DNA from: Streptomyces galbus
Lineage (GTDB): Bacteria; Actinomycetota; Actinomycetes; Streptomycetales; Streptomycetaceae
Length of the DNA: 64,000 nucleotides
Assembly: GCF_005280195.1 (NCBI RefSeq)
Contig: NZ_SZPR01000010.1
Location: 216,967-280,966 of the forward strand
Reading direction: 5' to 3'
The notes under the pieces are model-generated. The model searched no databases. It saw nothing but the letters and a program-made list of their open reading frames with translations, and was not told the origin of the DNA. This document shows, piece by piece, positions 32,960 through 42,397 of this stretch (within the stretch, counting starts at the first letter, position 1; every line of letters starts with the position of its first letter). The translations under genes were made by a program, and so were the position numbers.

Positions 32960-35131
32960 ATGTTCCGACGTATTGGCAACACAGTCGTCCGACATCCCGT
33001 CTGGACGATCGTGGCCTGGCTGATCGCCGCGGTGGCGATCGTGGCCACGGCTCCCTCACTGCCGTCGAGCAGTGACGAGAGCAGCTTCCTGCCGAAGAGT
33101 TACGAGTCCATCAAGGCGGCGGACGTGCAGCAGAAGGCGTTCCCCAGCGCCTTCACCCCGTCCGCCATCGCGCTCTACCAGCGCACCGACGGCGGCAAGC
33201 TCACCGCCGCCGACCAGCAGGACGTGGCCCGGATCACGTCCGAGCTGGGCAAGAAGCACATCGACCAGGTGCAGCGGGTGATCCCCGGCCAGCCGTCCAA
33301 GGACGGCAGGTACGCCCTCACCCTGGTGCAGATGGACAGCAAGAACGCCGGTCAGCCCAAGCAGGCCGACGCGGCGAAGGAACTCCGGGACGACGTCAAG
33401 GCGCTCACCAAGGGCACCCGGCTGGAGGCCAAGCTCGGCGGTTCGGCGGCGCAGGCCCTCGACCAGCAGGACTCCTCCAAACGGGGCGAGGCACTCATCG
33501 GCATCGGCACGTTCGTGATCATCCTGGTCACCCTGCTGATCATCTTCCGGGCGCCGATCCTGGCCGTGCTGCCGCTCATCCTGATCGGCCTGGTGTCCGC
33601 CATCGCCAACGGGCTGATCGCGTACGCCACCAAGCTGTTCGACCTCCAGGCCAACAGCTCCGTGTCGTCGATCCTCATCGTCGTGCTGTTCGGCGTGGGG
33701 ACGGACTACTTCCTGTTCCTGATGTTCCGTTACCGCGAACGCCTGCGGGCCGGTGACGAACCCAAGCAGGCCATGATCAACGCGGTCGCCCGGGTCGGTG
33801 AGGCCATCGCCTCCGCGGCCGGCGCCGTCATCATCGCCTTCTTCGCGCTGGTGCTGTCCACGCTCGGCTTCCTCAAGCAGATGGGACCGGCCCTGGCCAT
33901 CGCGGTCTCCGTCACCCTGATCGCGGGCCTGACGCTGATCCCGGCCGTGGTCTCGCTCATCGGGCCGAAGGTCTTCTGGCCGTCCAAGTCCTGGCAGAGG
34001 GAACCGGAGAACGCCCGCTTCGCCGCGCTCGGCCGCGGGGTGCAGCGCCGCCCGGCGCTGACCACCGCGCTCTCCGGCATCGTGCTGCTGGTGCTGTCCC
34101 TCGGCACGCTCGGCTTCAACGCCACCTTCGACCTGGCGTCGGGCTCCATGCCGAAGACCAAGGAGTCCATGGTCGTCCAGGACGAGATGCAGAAGGCGTA
34201 CTCGGCGGGCGCCGCCGCACCCACCGACGTCTACCTCAGCAGCACCGACGGCAAGCCGCTCGACAAGGCCGGCTTCGACGCGTACGCCCGCAAGCTGGGC
34301 TCCGTGGACGGCGTGGCCAGCGCCAGGCTGAGCCAGCTCAACAAGGGTGGCACCACGGCCGACTTCACCGTCACCCTCAAGTACGAGGCGTCCACGGACA
34401 AGGCCATCGACACCGTGGGCGAGGTGCGCGACGTCGCCCACGCCGACGCGCCCGAGGGCACCGAGGCGCTGGTGGGCGGCATGTCCTCGATCTACAAGGA
34501 CATCGACGCGGCCGTCAACCACGACTACCGCACGGTCTTCCCCGTCGCCGCCCTGCTGATCATGCTCATCCTGGGCCTGCTGCTGCGCAGTGTCGTCGCC
34601 CCCTGGTACCTGATCGCCTCGGTGGGCCTCGGCTTCGGCGCGACGCTCGGCGCCACCGTGTGGATCTTCCAGAACGGCCAGGGGCACCCGGGGCTGATGT
34701 TCATGCTCCCGGTGATCATGTATCTGTTCGTGGTGGCCATCGGCACGGACTACAACATCCTGATGATCGCCCGGCTCCGCGAGGAGGCCCGCGAGGGCCG
34801 CGACCCGCGCGAGGCGGCCGGCATGGCCCTGCGGCACGCCGGTCCCACCGTCGCGGCGGCCGGCTTCATCCTGGCGGCCACCTTCGCCACGATGATGCTG
34901 GCGGGCAACTCCCTGCTCACCGAGATGGGCTTCGCGGTGTCCTTCGGCATCGCGATCGCCGCGTTCGTCATGGCGATGTTCTTCACGCCGAGCCTGACCG
35001 CGCTGATCGGCCACGCCGCCTGGTGGCCGGGCCACGCCGACCGCGCACCGGCGGGGACGCACGGCGCGGACCGGGCCGTGACCGCGGGCGAGGAGGAAGC
35101 CGCGCACGACCCGGCGGGCCGACGCGGCTAG
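32960..35131 (+). CDS. MMPL/RND-family membrane transporter
   Basis: 723 residues; ATG 10 nt after AGGAGG. The start MFRRIGNTVVRHPVWTIVAW is the usual MmpL/ActII-3 N-terminus. Two sets of one plus five membrane helices flank two extracytoplasmic domains. GVGTDYFLFLMFRYRE and AIGTDYNILMIARLREE are the paired MMPL motifs, with Asp residues in TM4 and TM10 for proton relay. Family members export lipids, polyketides or antibiotics. It is monocistronic. Given a PUFA-type lipid synthase in the same window, a role in lipid export is conceivable, but the genes are 15 kb apart. Confidence 0.92.
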   Translation: MFRRIGNTVVRHPVWTIVAWLIAAVAIVATAPSLPSSSDESSFLPKSYESIKAADVQQKAFPSAFTPSAIALYQRTDGGKLTAADQQDVARITSELGKKHIDQVQRVIPGQPSKDGRYALTLVQMDSKNAGQPKQADAAKELRDDVKALTKGTRLEAKLGGSAAQALDQQDSSKRGEALIGIGTFVIILVTLLIIFRAPILAVLPLILIGLVSAIANGLIAYATKLFDLQANSSVSSILIVVLFGVGTDYFLFLMFRYRERLRAGDEPKQAMINAVARVGEAIASAAGAVIIAFFALVLSTLGFLKQMGPALAIAVSVTLIAGLTLIPAVVSLIGPKVFWPSKSWQREPENARFAALGRGVQRRPALTTALSGIVLLVLSLGTLGFNATFDLASGSMPKTKESMVVQDEMQKAYSAGAAAPTDVYLSSTDGKPLDKAGFDAYARKLGSVDGVASARLSQLNKGGTTADFTVTLKYEASTDKAIDTVGEVRDVAHADAPEGTEALVGGMSSIYKDIDAAVNHDYRTVFPVAALLIMLILGLLLRSVVAPWYLIASVGLGFGATLGATVWIFQNGQGHPGLMFMLPVIMYLFVVAIGTDYNILMIARLREEAREGRDPREAAGMALRHAGPTVAAAGFILAATFATMMLAGNSLLTEMGFAVSFGIAIAAFVMAMFFTPSLTALIGHAAWWPGHADRAPAGTHGADRAVTAGEEEAAHDPAGRRG

Positions 35132-35425
35132 GGGGTTCCGTCCGGATCAGTCGGTCGTCGGTCCGGGAGTGCCGTCGAGTGATGCGCAGGGGGCGCGGAT
35201 CGAGCCGTCTCTCCCGGACCGGACGCCGCAGCGGGGTGGCCGCCGGCGTGACCACCGGCCGTCCGGCGTCGCCGGCCGTGATGGACAGCACCGGCGCGTC
35301 CAGGTCGCCGGGTCCGCCGGAGGCCTGGACGTGGTGTGCGGCGACCGCCTGGGGGAAGCCGACGACAACGCCGCGAGGCGCGGTGCCAGGCGCCGCCGGC
35401 CCGGCCTGATCGACGAGACACCCCC
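35132..35425. other. Intergenic region, no gene seen
   Basis: About 294 nt after the MMPL gene. Open frames here run antisense into the transporter and show no recognisable protein. It ends at the -10-like TAGCAT of the next gene. Confidence 0.55.
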
Positions 35426-35431
35426 TAGCAT
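35426..35431 (+). promoter_or_regulatory. -10 hexamer for a leaderless transcript
   Basis: TAGCAT fits TANNNT and ends 6 nt before the ATG at 35438; there is no Shine-Dalgarno between them. Confidence 0.5.
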
Positions 35432-35437
35432 CACCGC

Positions 35438-36082
<645 letters not shown>

Positions 36083-36109
36083 GTGTGGTCCCTAGACGTC
36101 GCACAGGGA

Positions 36110-36140
36110 AGGTCCGCCGGGCGGTGCGCCCGGCGGACCT
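36110..36140. terminator. Bidirectional hairpin terminator
   Basis: AGGTCCGCCGGGC (36110-36122) and GCCCGGCGGACCT (36128-36140) make a perfect 13-bp stem with loop GGTGC, between convergent genes. Confidence 0.88.
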
Positions 36141-36163
36141 CTCCTCTGTGCTGCCGGCCTGCC

Positions 36164-36337
36164 CTACGGCAGGAAGATGGCCAGCAGTACGGCGATGACC
36201 ACCACCAGCACGAGCACCAGCCACACGGGCTTCGTCCGCCGACGAGGTGAGTCTTCGGGCCCACCTCCCCGGGGCCGGTCCTCCGGCAGGGTCGCGTCAT
36301 CCGGGCGGTCCCGTGTGTAGAAATCACCGTCGGCCAT
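36164..36337 (-). CDS. Small single-pass membrane protein (57 residues)
   Basis: ATG at 36337 with an excellent GGAGGGAG site just upstream; stop TAG at 36164-36166. The protein begins MADGDFYTRDRPDD, has a charged Pro/Arg-rich cytoplasmic half (PRRRTKP) and ends in one hydrophobic helix (VWLVLVLVVVIAVLLAIFLP), so it would be tail-anchored or have its N-terminus inside. Not recognised. The ribosome site, codon bias and terminator placement support it as real. Confidence 0.75.
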   Translation of the reverse strand: MADGDFYTRDRPDDATLPEDRPRGGGPEDSPRRRTKPVWLVLVLVVVIAVLLAIFLP

Positions 36338-36429
36338 GTCTGACTCCCTCCGTCGCGCTCCGAGTGCCCCTCCCGGGCCTGGTCACGCACGATGCGGATG
36401 ATCCATGGGACGGGTCGCGGGAGCGCTCC

Positions 36430-38097
36430 TCATCGACCCGGGCGCGGCCCCCGCTCGTCCCCGGCCGACGCCTGCTCCGTACGGCCCGTGCTCGTCGCGC
36501 CCTCGGCTGCCGCGTCGGCGGCCTGGGACGGGGCGACGCCGCCGGGGTGGCGCAGGGCGACGAGGAAGGCGAGGGCCATGGCGGCGGCCATGCCGTAGAA
36601 CACCCACTGGTTGGCCTGGGCGAAGTCCGTGCGGATCGACGCCATGGCGTCCCGCATGGTGGTGGCCACGGGTCCGTCGCCGCTCGGGGTGTGGGCGTCG
36701 GGGTTGCCGGTGACCGACTCGGCGACGTCCCGGGAGACGGCGTGGGCGGTGCCGGAGGACAGGCCGCGCGACTGCAGGGTGTCGACGACGTGGTCGGTCA
36801 GGGAATGGGTCAGCAGGGCCCCGAAGAGGGCGAGGCCGACACTCGCGGCGTAGTTGCGCACGGTCTGCGTGATGCCGGTGACCTCGCCGTAGGAGGCGTC
36901 GATGGCCCGGTTGACGGCGTCCGTGGAGGCGGGCGCCAGGACGAAGCCGATGCCCGCGCCGGCGAGCGCGGCGTACGGCCACTGGTCGTGCATGGACAGG
37001 TCGGTCAGCTTGCCGGCCCACAGGTAGAAGCCCACGGCGCCGACGGCGCACCCGATCTTCATGGCCGGGCGGGCGCCCCGCTTGTCGAGGATGCGGCCGC
37101 CCCACTGCGAGGCGAGGGCGAAGCCGGCGAAGATGTAGAGCAGGTACAGGGCCGCCTGGTTGGGCGAGGCGCTCAGTGACACCTGCGCGTACACCGAGGC
37201 GAAGAAGAACAGCGGCACGAACGCCGTCATCGAGAAGAACAGCACCAGCGTGTCCACCGTGAACGCCCGGTCGCGGAACACCGCCAGGGTGATCAACGGG
37301 TGCCGGGTGCGCAGCTCGTAGCGGCAGAAGACGACCAGCACGGCGAGGCCGCCGACGATGCACCCCCAGGTCGCGGCGCTGCCCCAGCCCCAGGCCGACG
37401 CCTGCTGGAAGCCCAGCACGCTCAGCCCCATCCCGGCCGCCACGAGCAGGGCCCCGACGCCGTCCAGCCGTTCGTCGCGGCGGCGGTCGGGGATGCGGGC
37501 GAGGGCGGTGAGGACCAGGGCGACGACGGCGACCGGGACGTTGACCCAGAAGATGGCGCGCCAGGTCCACGCGGTGAGCCAGCCGCCGAGCAGCGGCCCG
37601 ATCGCGGTCAGCGCGCCGGTCAGTCCGAAGAACAGGGCGAGGGCCCGGCCGCGGCGCTCGACGGGGAACACCGCCACCACCACCGCCAGCGCGGCCGGGA
37701 AGAGCAGCGCGGCACCCAGGCCCTGGGTGGCGCGGAAGACGATCAGCCAGGTCAGCGCGTAGTCGTCGGCGGGAACGCAGCCGCACAGGACCGAGGACAC
37801 GACGAACACGACGGTGCCCAGGACGACGACCCGGCGCGGGCCCCACAGGTCGGCGAGGCGGCCGCCGAGGGCGAAGAAGGCGGCCAGTGCGAGGAGGTAG
37901 GCGTTGACGACCCACTGCATCCCCGAGCCGGACAGGCCGAGTTCGGAGACGATGCTGGGGGCCGCGATCGAAACGACGGTCTGGTCGATGTACGTCATCG
38001 CCACCGCGCACATCATCGCGGCGAGCGCCAGCGGCTGCGAGGTGGCCCGGCCGGCGCTGGTGACGTTCCGACCCCGTGTCAGGTGCGTACCGGTCAC
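36430..38097 (-). CDS. DHA2-family MFS exporter
   Basis: About 555 residues from the GTG at 38097; the frame stays open further upstream but that part is Arg/Gly-rich and not membrane-like, so the start is uncertain. Features: MTYIDQTVVSIAAPSIV (motif D1), GGRLADLWGPRR between TM2 and TM3, ALTAIGPLLGGWLTAWTW (motif C) and IFWVNVPVAVVAL (DHA2 signature). About 14 helices, with a long extracytoplasmic loop before the last helix. A proton-driven efflux pump of unknown substrate. No linked regulator. Confidence 0.88.
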   Translation of the reverse strand: MTGTHLTRGRNVTSAGRATSQPLALAAMMCAVAMTYIDQTVVSIAAPSIVSELGLSGSGMQWVVNAYLLALAAFFALGGRLADLWGPRRVVVLGTVVFVVSSVLCGCVPADDYALTWLIVFRATQGLGAALLFPAALAVVVAVFPVERRGRALALFFGLTGALTAIGPLLGGWLTAWTWRAIFWVNVPVAVVALVLTALARIPDRRRDERLDGVGALLVAAGMGLSVLGFQQASAWGWGSAATWGCIVGGLAVLVVFCRYELRTRHPLITLAVFRDRAFTVDTLVLFFSMTAFVPLFFFASVYAQVSLSASPNQAALYLLYIFAGFALASQWGGRILDKRGARPAMKIGCAVGAVGFYLWAGKLTDLSMHDQWPYAALAGAGIGFVLAPASTDAVNRAIDASYGEVTGITQTVRNYAASVGLALFGALLTHSLTDHVVDTLQSRGLSSGTAHAVSRDVAESVTGNPDAHTPSGDGPVATTMRDAMASIRTDFAQANQWVFYGMAAAMALAFLVALRHPGGVAPSQAADAAAEGATSTGRTEQASAGDERGPRPGR

Positions 38098-38315
38098 CCG
38101 GCCAGTCTGCGCCGACACCCGGGCTCCCGCATCAGCAGCGGCCGCCGGCCCCCGGCCGTCGATGCTCACCCCGCGGTCCCGGCGCCACGCGGCGGACGAC
38201 TTCCGTGTTCTCCCGTCGCCCGGCGCGCCTTCGGCCCGCACCGGTCCTAAAATGATGTCCCGAAGACTCGGGGCAGTCGACGGCCGACCCTTGGGCCGGC
38301 GGGAAGCGGGCACCC

Positions 38316-39164
38316 ATGGCTGAGCGACTCAGGAGATCAGGGCTGATCGGCGAGCTGTCAGCGGAATTCGCCGGCACGATGATCCTCATTCTCTTCGGTT
38401 GTGGCGTGGTGGCTCAGGTGGTCGCGGGCGGGGCACTCACCAATCCGCCGGGCGGCCTGGGGAACCACGACAGCATCGCCTGGGCCTGGGGCCTGGGCGT
38501 CACCCTGGGCGTGTACGTGGCGGCGAGGCTGAGCGGCGCTCACCTCAATCCCGCGGTGACGGTCGCGCTGGCGACGTTCAAGGGCTTCCCGTGGAGCAAG
38601 GTGGCTCCGTACGCGCTGGCCCAGACGGCCGGCGCCTTCGTGGCGGCCCTGCTCGTCCGGTGGAACTACACCGAGGCGCTGGCGAAGGCGGACCCCACCC
38701 ACACGATCAAGACGCAGGGCGTCTTCTCCACGCTCCCCGCGAACGGCAACCCGAACCTGCCGGTCAGCGACTGGGGCGCGCTCCGCGACCAGATCATCGG
38801 CACCGCGATCCTGCTGCTGCTGATCCTGGCGGTCACGGACCTGCTCAACACGCCCCCCGGTGCCAACCTGGCGCCGTTCATCGTCGGTCTGATCGTCGTG
38901 GCGATCGGCATGGCCTGGGGTACCAACGCGGGTTACGCGATCAACCCGGCACGCGACTTCGGTCCCCGGCTGGCCAGCTTCTTCACCGGGTACGGCGGGG
39001 CGTGGCGAGATCAGTACGGGCACCTCTACTTCTGGGTGCCGATCGTCGGTCCGCTGATCGGCGGTCTGCTGGGGGCGGCCCTGTACAAGTTCTTCATCGG
39101 CCGGTTCCTGCCGACCGCTGAGCCGGAGCCCCCCGGACGGGTCCCGGCCCCGGACGAGAGCTGA
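38316..39164 (+). CDS. glpF: Glycerol uptake facilitator (aquaglyceroporin)
   Basis: 282 residues, MIP family. Two half-helix motifs: NPA at 78-80 (HLNPAVTV) and NPA at 210-212 followed by Arg and Asp214 (NPARDFGPR), the Asp-containing signature of glycerol-conducting channels. Six membrane helices. It is 63 nt upstream of glycerol kinase on the same strand, so the pair imports and traps glycerol. A -10-like TAAAAT lies at 38248-38253; GGGAAGCGGG before the ATG may serve as ribosome site. Confidence 0.93.
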   Translation: MAERLRRSGLIGELSAEFAGTMILILFGCGVVAQVVAGGALTNPPGGLGNHDSIAWAWGLGVTLGVYVAARLSGAHLNPAVTVALATFKGFPWSKVAPYALAQTAGAFVAALLVRWNYTEALAKADPTHTIKTQGVFSTLPANGNPNLPVSDWGALRDQIIGTAILLLLILAVTDLLNTPPGANLAPFIVGLIVVAIGMAWGTNAGYAINPARDFGPRLASFFTGYGGAWRDQYGHLYFWVPIVGPLIGGLLGAALYKFFIGRFLPTAEPEPPGRVPAPDES

Positions 39165-39227
39165 CCGGCTCCCGGGGCCGCCGTCGATCCGGCGGCCCCG
39201 GGAGAGCCCAACGAGAGGCGGCATTCC

Positions 39228-40745
39228 ATGGCGGACTTCGTCGGCGCGGTGGACCAAGGGACCACCAGCACCCGTTTCATGATCTTCGACCATGCCGGCA
39301 ACGAGGTGGCACGGCACCAGCTGGAGCACTCACAGATCCTTCCGCGCTCGGGGTGGGTCGAACACGACCCGGTGGAGATCTGGGAGCGCACCAACTCGGT
39401 GATGCAGACCGCGCTCCGCAACGGCAACCTCTCGGCGGAGGACCTGGCGGCCATCGGCATCACCAACCAGCGGGAGACGACCGTCGTCTGGGACCCGCGC
39501 AACGGCCGCCCCTACTACAACGCCATCGTCTGGCAGGACACCCGTACCGACTCCATCGCGGCGGCGCTGGAACGCTCGGGCCAGGGCGACGTCATCCGCC
39601 GCAAGGCGGGGCTGCCGCCGGCCACGTACTTCTCCGGCGGCAAGATCCAGTGGATCCTGGAGAACGTCGACGGGGTCCGCGAGGCGGCCGAGCAGGGCCA
39701 CGCCCTCTTCGGCAACACCGACGCCTGGGTGCTGTGGAACCTCACCGGCGGTCCCGACGGCGGCGTCCACGCCACCGACGTGACCAATGCCAGCCGCACC
39801 ATGCTGATGGACCTGGAGACCCTCGACTGGGACGACGAGCTGCTGGGCTTCTTCGGCGTCCCTCGGGCGATGCTGCCGACCATCTGCCCGTCCTCCCACC
39901 GGGAGGCGTTCGGCCAGACCCGTACCTCCCGGCCGCTACGGGCGGCCATCCCCATCACCGGTGTGCTCGGCGACCAGCAGGCGGCCACCGTCGGGCAGGT
40001 CTGCTACGCGCCCGGCGAGGCCAAGAACACCTACGGCACCGGCAACTTCCTGGTGCTCAACACGGGCACGGAACTGGTGCGGTCCCAGCACGGCCTGCTG
40101 ACCACCGTGGCCTACCAGTTCGGCGACAGCCCTGCGGTCTACGCGCTCGAAGGCTCCATCGCCGTCACCGGTTCCGCGGTGCAGTGGCTGCGCGACCAGA
40201 TGAAGATCATCAGCGATGCCGCCGAGAGCGAGCGCCTGGCGCGCACCGTCGAGGACAACGGCGGGATCTACTTCGTCCCCGCCTTCTCCGGCCTGTTCGC
40301 CCCGTACTGGCGTTCCGACGCCCGCGGCGCGATCGTCGGCCTCGCCCGGTACAACGACAACGGCCACCTGGCGCGGGCCACCCTGGAGGCCATCTGCTAC
40401 CAGAGCCGTGACGTGGTGGAGGCCATGGAGCAGGACTCCGGTGTCCACCTCGACGTGCTCAAGGTCGACGGCGGCGTGACGGCCAACGACCTGTGCATGC
40501 AGATCCAGGCCGATGTCCTCGGCGTCCCGGTCAGCCGCCCGGTCGTCGCCGAGACCACCGCGCTCGGCGCCGCCTACGCCGCCGGCCTGGCCACCGGTTT
40601 CTGGCAGGACACGGACGAACTGCGCACCCACTGGCAGGAGTCCAAGCGCTGGGAACCCCAGTGGTCGGAGGAACAGCGCGAGGAAGGATACGCGGGCTGG
40701 AAGAGGGCGGTGGAGCGCACGCTCGACTGGGCCAAGGTCGAATAG
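39228..40745 (+). CDS. glpK: Glycerol kinase
   Basis: 505 residues, full length for the family. FGGY-kinase motifs: [17 protein letters not shown] at the N-terminus (phosphate 1 loop), [33 protein letters not shown] (phosphate 2) and [19 protein letters not shown] (adenosine region). Phosphorylates glycerol to sn-glycerol 3-phosphate in the cytoplasm. GAGAGG at 39212 is the ribosome site. In operon with glpF; no glycerol-3-phosphate dehydrogenase or IclR-type regulator follows, unlike the gyl operon. Confidence 0.96.
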   Translation: MADFVGAVDQGTTSTRFMIFDHAGNEVARHQLEHSQILPRSGWVEHDPVEIWERTNSVMQTALRNGNLSAEDLAAIGITNQRETTVVWDPRNGRPYYNAIVWQDTRTDSIAAALERSGQGDVIRRKAGLPPATYFSGGKIQWILENVDGVREAAEQGHALFGNTDAWVLWNLTGGPDGGVHATDVTNASRTMLMDLETLDWDDELLGFFGVPRAMLPTICPSSHREAFGQTRTSRPLRAAIPITGVLGDQQAATVGQVCYAPGEAKNTYGTGNFLVLNTGTELVRSQHGLLTTVAYQFGDSPAVYALEGSIAVTGSAVQWLRDQMKIISDAAESERLARTVEDNGGIYFVPAFSGLFAPYWRSDARGAIVGLARYNDNGHLARATLEAICYQSRDVVEAMEQDSGVHLDVLKVDGGVTANDLCMQIQADVLGVPVSRPVVAETTALGAAYAAGLATGFWQDTDELRTHWQESKRWEPQWSEEQREEGYAGWKRAVERTLDWAKVE

Positions 40746-40812
40746 GTTCACGTTTCCACGAGCCGGCATGGTGGCCGGGCGCATAGCGAAGGCTCTAACT
40801 ATGTTGCCCGGC

Positions 40813-40845
40813 CACATGTGCGCCTGACGTGCGGATTCCTACGGT
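40813..40845 (+). promoter_or_regulatory. CACATGTG operator and -10 of the symporter gene
   Basis: The palindrome CACATGTG (40813-40820) lies 19 nt upstream of TACGGT (40840-40845), overlapping where a -35 would fall. The same palindrome at the same distance stands before the hydroxybutyrate dehydrogenase. Confidence 0.65.
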
Positions 40846-40890
40846 GTGGCGGTACCCAACGTCCCCGTCACACTGCAGGAAGTGGTGCCG

Positions 40891-42303
40891 ATGTCGTCGC
40901 CCGCAACCGCTCCACCGGCCCCGAACAACCTCAAGCGCATCGTCGCCGCCAGCCTCATCGGGACCACCATCGAGTGGTACGACTTCTTCCTCTACGGCTC
41001 CGCGGCCGCCCTGGTCTTCAACAAGCTGTTCTTCCCCGGCTCCGACCCGCTGGTCGGCACCCTGCTGTCGTTCCTGACCTACGCCGTGGGCTTCGCGGCC
41101 CGGCCGCTCGGCGCGCTGGTCTTCGGGCACTACGGGGACCGGCTCGGCCGCAAGAAGCTGCTGGTGCTGAGCCTGCTGCTGATGGGCGGGGCGACCTTCG
41201 CGATCGGGCTGCTGCCGACCCACGCCAGCGTGGGCACCGCGGCCCCGGTGCTGCTGACCCTGCTGCGGCTGGTGCAGGGCTTCGCACTCGGCGGCGAGTG
41301 GGGCGGCGCCGTGCTGCTGGTGTCCGAGCACGGTGACGCACGGCGACGCGGCTTCTGGGCCTCCTGGCCGCAGACCGGCGCGCCCGCGGGGCAGTTGCTC
41401 GCGACCGGCGTGCTGTCCCTGCTGACCGCGGTGCTCTCGGACGACGCGTTCACCAGCTGGGGCTGGCGCGTGCCGTTCCTGCTGTCCGGGGTGCTGGTCC
41501 TGGTCGGGCTGTGGATCCGCCTCTCGGTCGACGAGTCCCCCGTCTTCCGGCAGGCCCTCGCCGCCGCCGAGGCGCGCAGGGCCGCGCGCGGCGCGGACGC
41601 CGCCGAGAAACTGCCGCTCGTGGCCGTGCTGCGCCACCACTGGCGGGACGTGCTCGTCGCGATGGGCGCGCGGATGGCGGAGAACATCTCCTACTACGTC
41701 ATCACCGCCTTCATCCTGGTGTACGCGACCACCTCCGCCGACATGTCCAAGCAGACCGCCCTGAACGCCGTCCTCATCGCCTCGGCCGTGCACTTCGCCG
41801 TCATCCCGGCCTGGGGCGCGCTCTCCGACCGCGTCGGCCGGCGTCCCGTGTACCTGTTCGGCGCGGCCGGCATCGGGCTGTGGATGTTCCCCTTCTTCCG
41901 GCTCGTCGACACCGCGAGCTTCGGCAACCTGGTCCTCGCCGTCACCGTCGGACTGGTGCTGCACGGCGCGATGTACGCACCCCAGGCCGCCTTCTTCTCC
42001 GAGATGTTCGGCACCCGGATGCGCTACTCCGGTGCCTCCATGGGCGCCCAGTTCGCCTCCGTCGCGGCCGGTGCCCCGGCGCCGCTGATCGCCACCGCCC
42101 TGCTGTCGGACTACGACTCCTCGACGCCGATCGCCCTGTACGTCATCGCCGCGGCGCTGCTCACGCTCCTCGCCGTCGGAGTGGCCAAGGAGACCAGGCA
42201 CCGGGACCTGGCCGACGTCGACGCCTCGGCAGCGGAGGAGGAGGCGGAGGCGACCGGGGAGGCCCCCGCCCCGGCGGCCGACGCCCGCACCGCGGGGGCC
42301 TGA
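40891..42303 (+). CDS. Metabolite:H+ symporter (MHS family, MFS)
   Basis: 470 residues from ATG 40891 with AGGAAG at 40876-40881; an upstream in-frame GTG lacks a ribosome site. MHS hallmarks: ASLIGTTIEWYDFFLYGSAAAL, FGHYGDRLGRKKLL, RLVQGFALGGEWGGA and MGAQFASVAAGAPAPLI. Members import organic acids (proline/betaine, citrate, ketoglutarate, shikimate-like). Convergent with a GAF/PucR regulator and sharing a promoter motif with a 3-hydroxybutyrate-type dehydrogenase, so a small hydroxyacid substrate is inferred. Confidence 0.9.
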   Translation: MSSPATAPPAPNNLKRIVAASLIGTTIEWYDFFLYGSAAALVFNKLFFPGSDPLVGTLLSFLTYAVGFAARPLGALVFGHYGDRLGRKKLLVLSLLLMGGATFAIGLLPTHASVGTAAPVLLTLLRLVQGFALGGEWGGAVLLVSEHGDARRRGFWASWPQTGAPAGQLLATGVLSLLTAVLSDDAFTSWGWRVPFLLSGVLVLVGLWIRLSVDESPVFRQALAAAEARRAARGADAAEKLPLVAVLRHHWRDVLVAMGARMAENISYYVITAFILVYATTSADMSKQTALNAVLIASAVHFAVIPAWGALSDRVGRRPVYLFGAAGIGLWMFPFFRLVDTASFGNLVLAVTVGLVLHGAMYAPQAAFFSEMFGTRMRYSGASMGAQFASVAAGAPAPLIATALLSDYDSSTPIALYVIAAALLTLLAVGVAKETRHRDLADVDASAAEEEAEATGEAPAPAADARTAGA

Positions 42304-42327
42304 CCCGGATCACCGGCACCGCTCCTC

Positions 42328-42358
42328 GGCCCCCGTACGCGCCCGGCGTACGGGGGCC
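42328..42358. terminator. Bidirectional hairpin terminator
   Basis: GGCCCCCGTACGC (42328-42340) and GCGTACGGGGGCC (42346-42358) form a perfect 13-bp stem with loop GCCCG between convergent genes. Confidence 0.88.
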
Positions 42359-42397
42359 GGTGCCGTTCGTGGGGGTTCAAGGGCCGGTGGTGCCAGG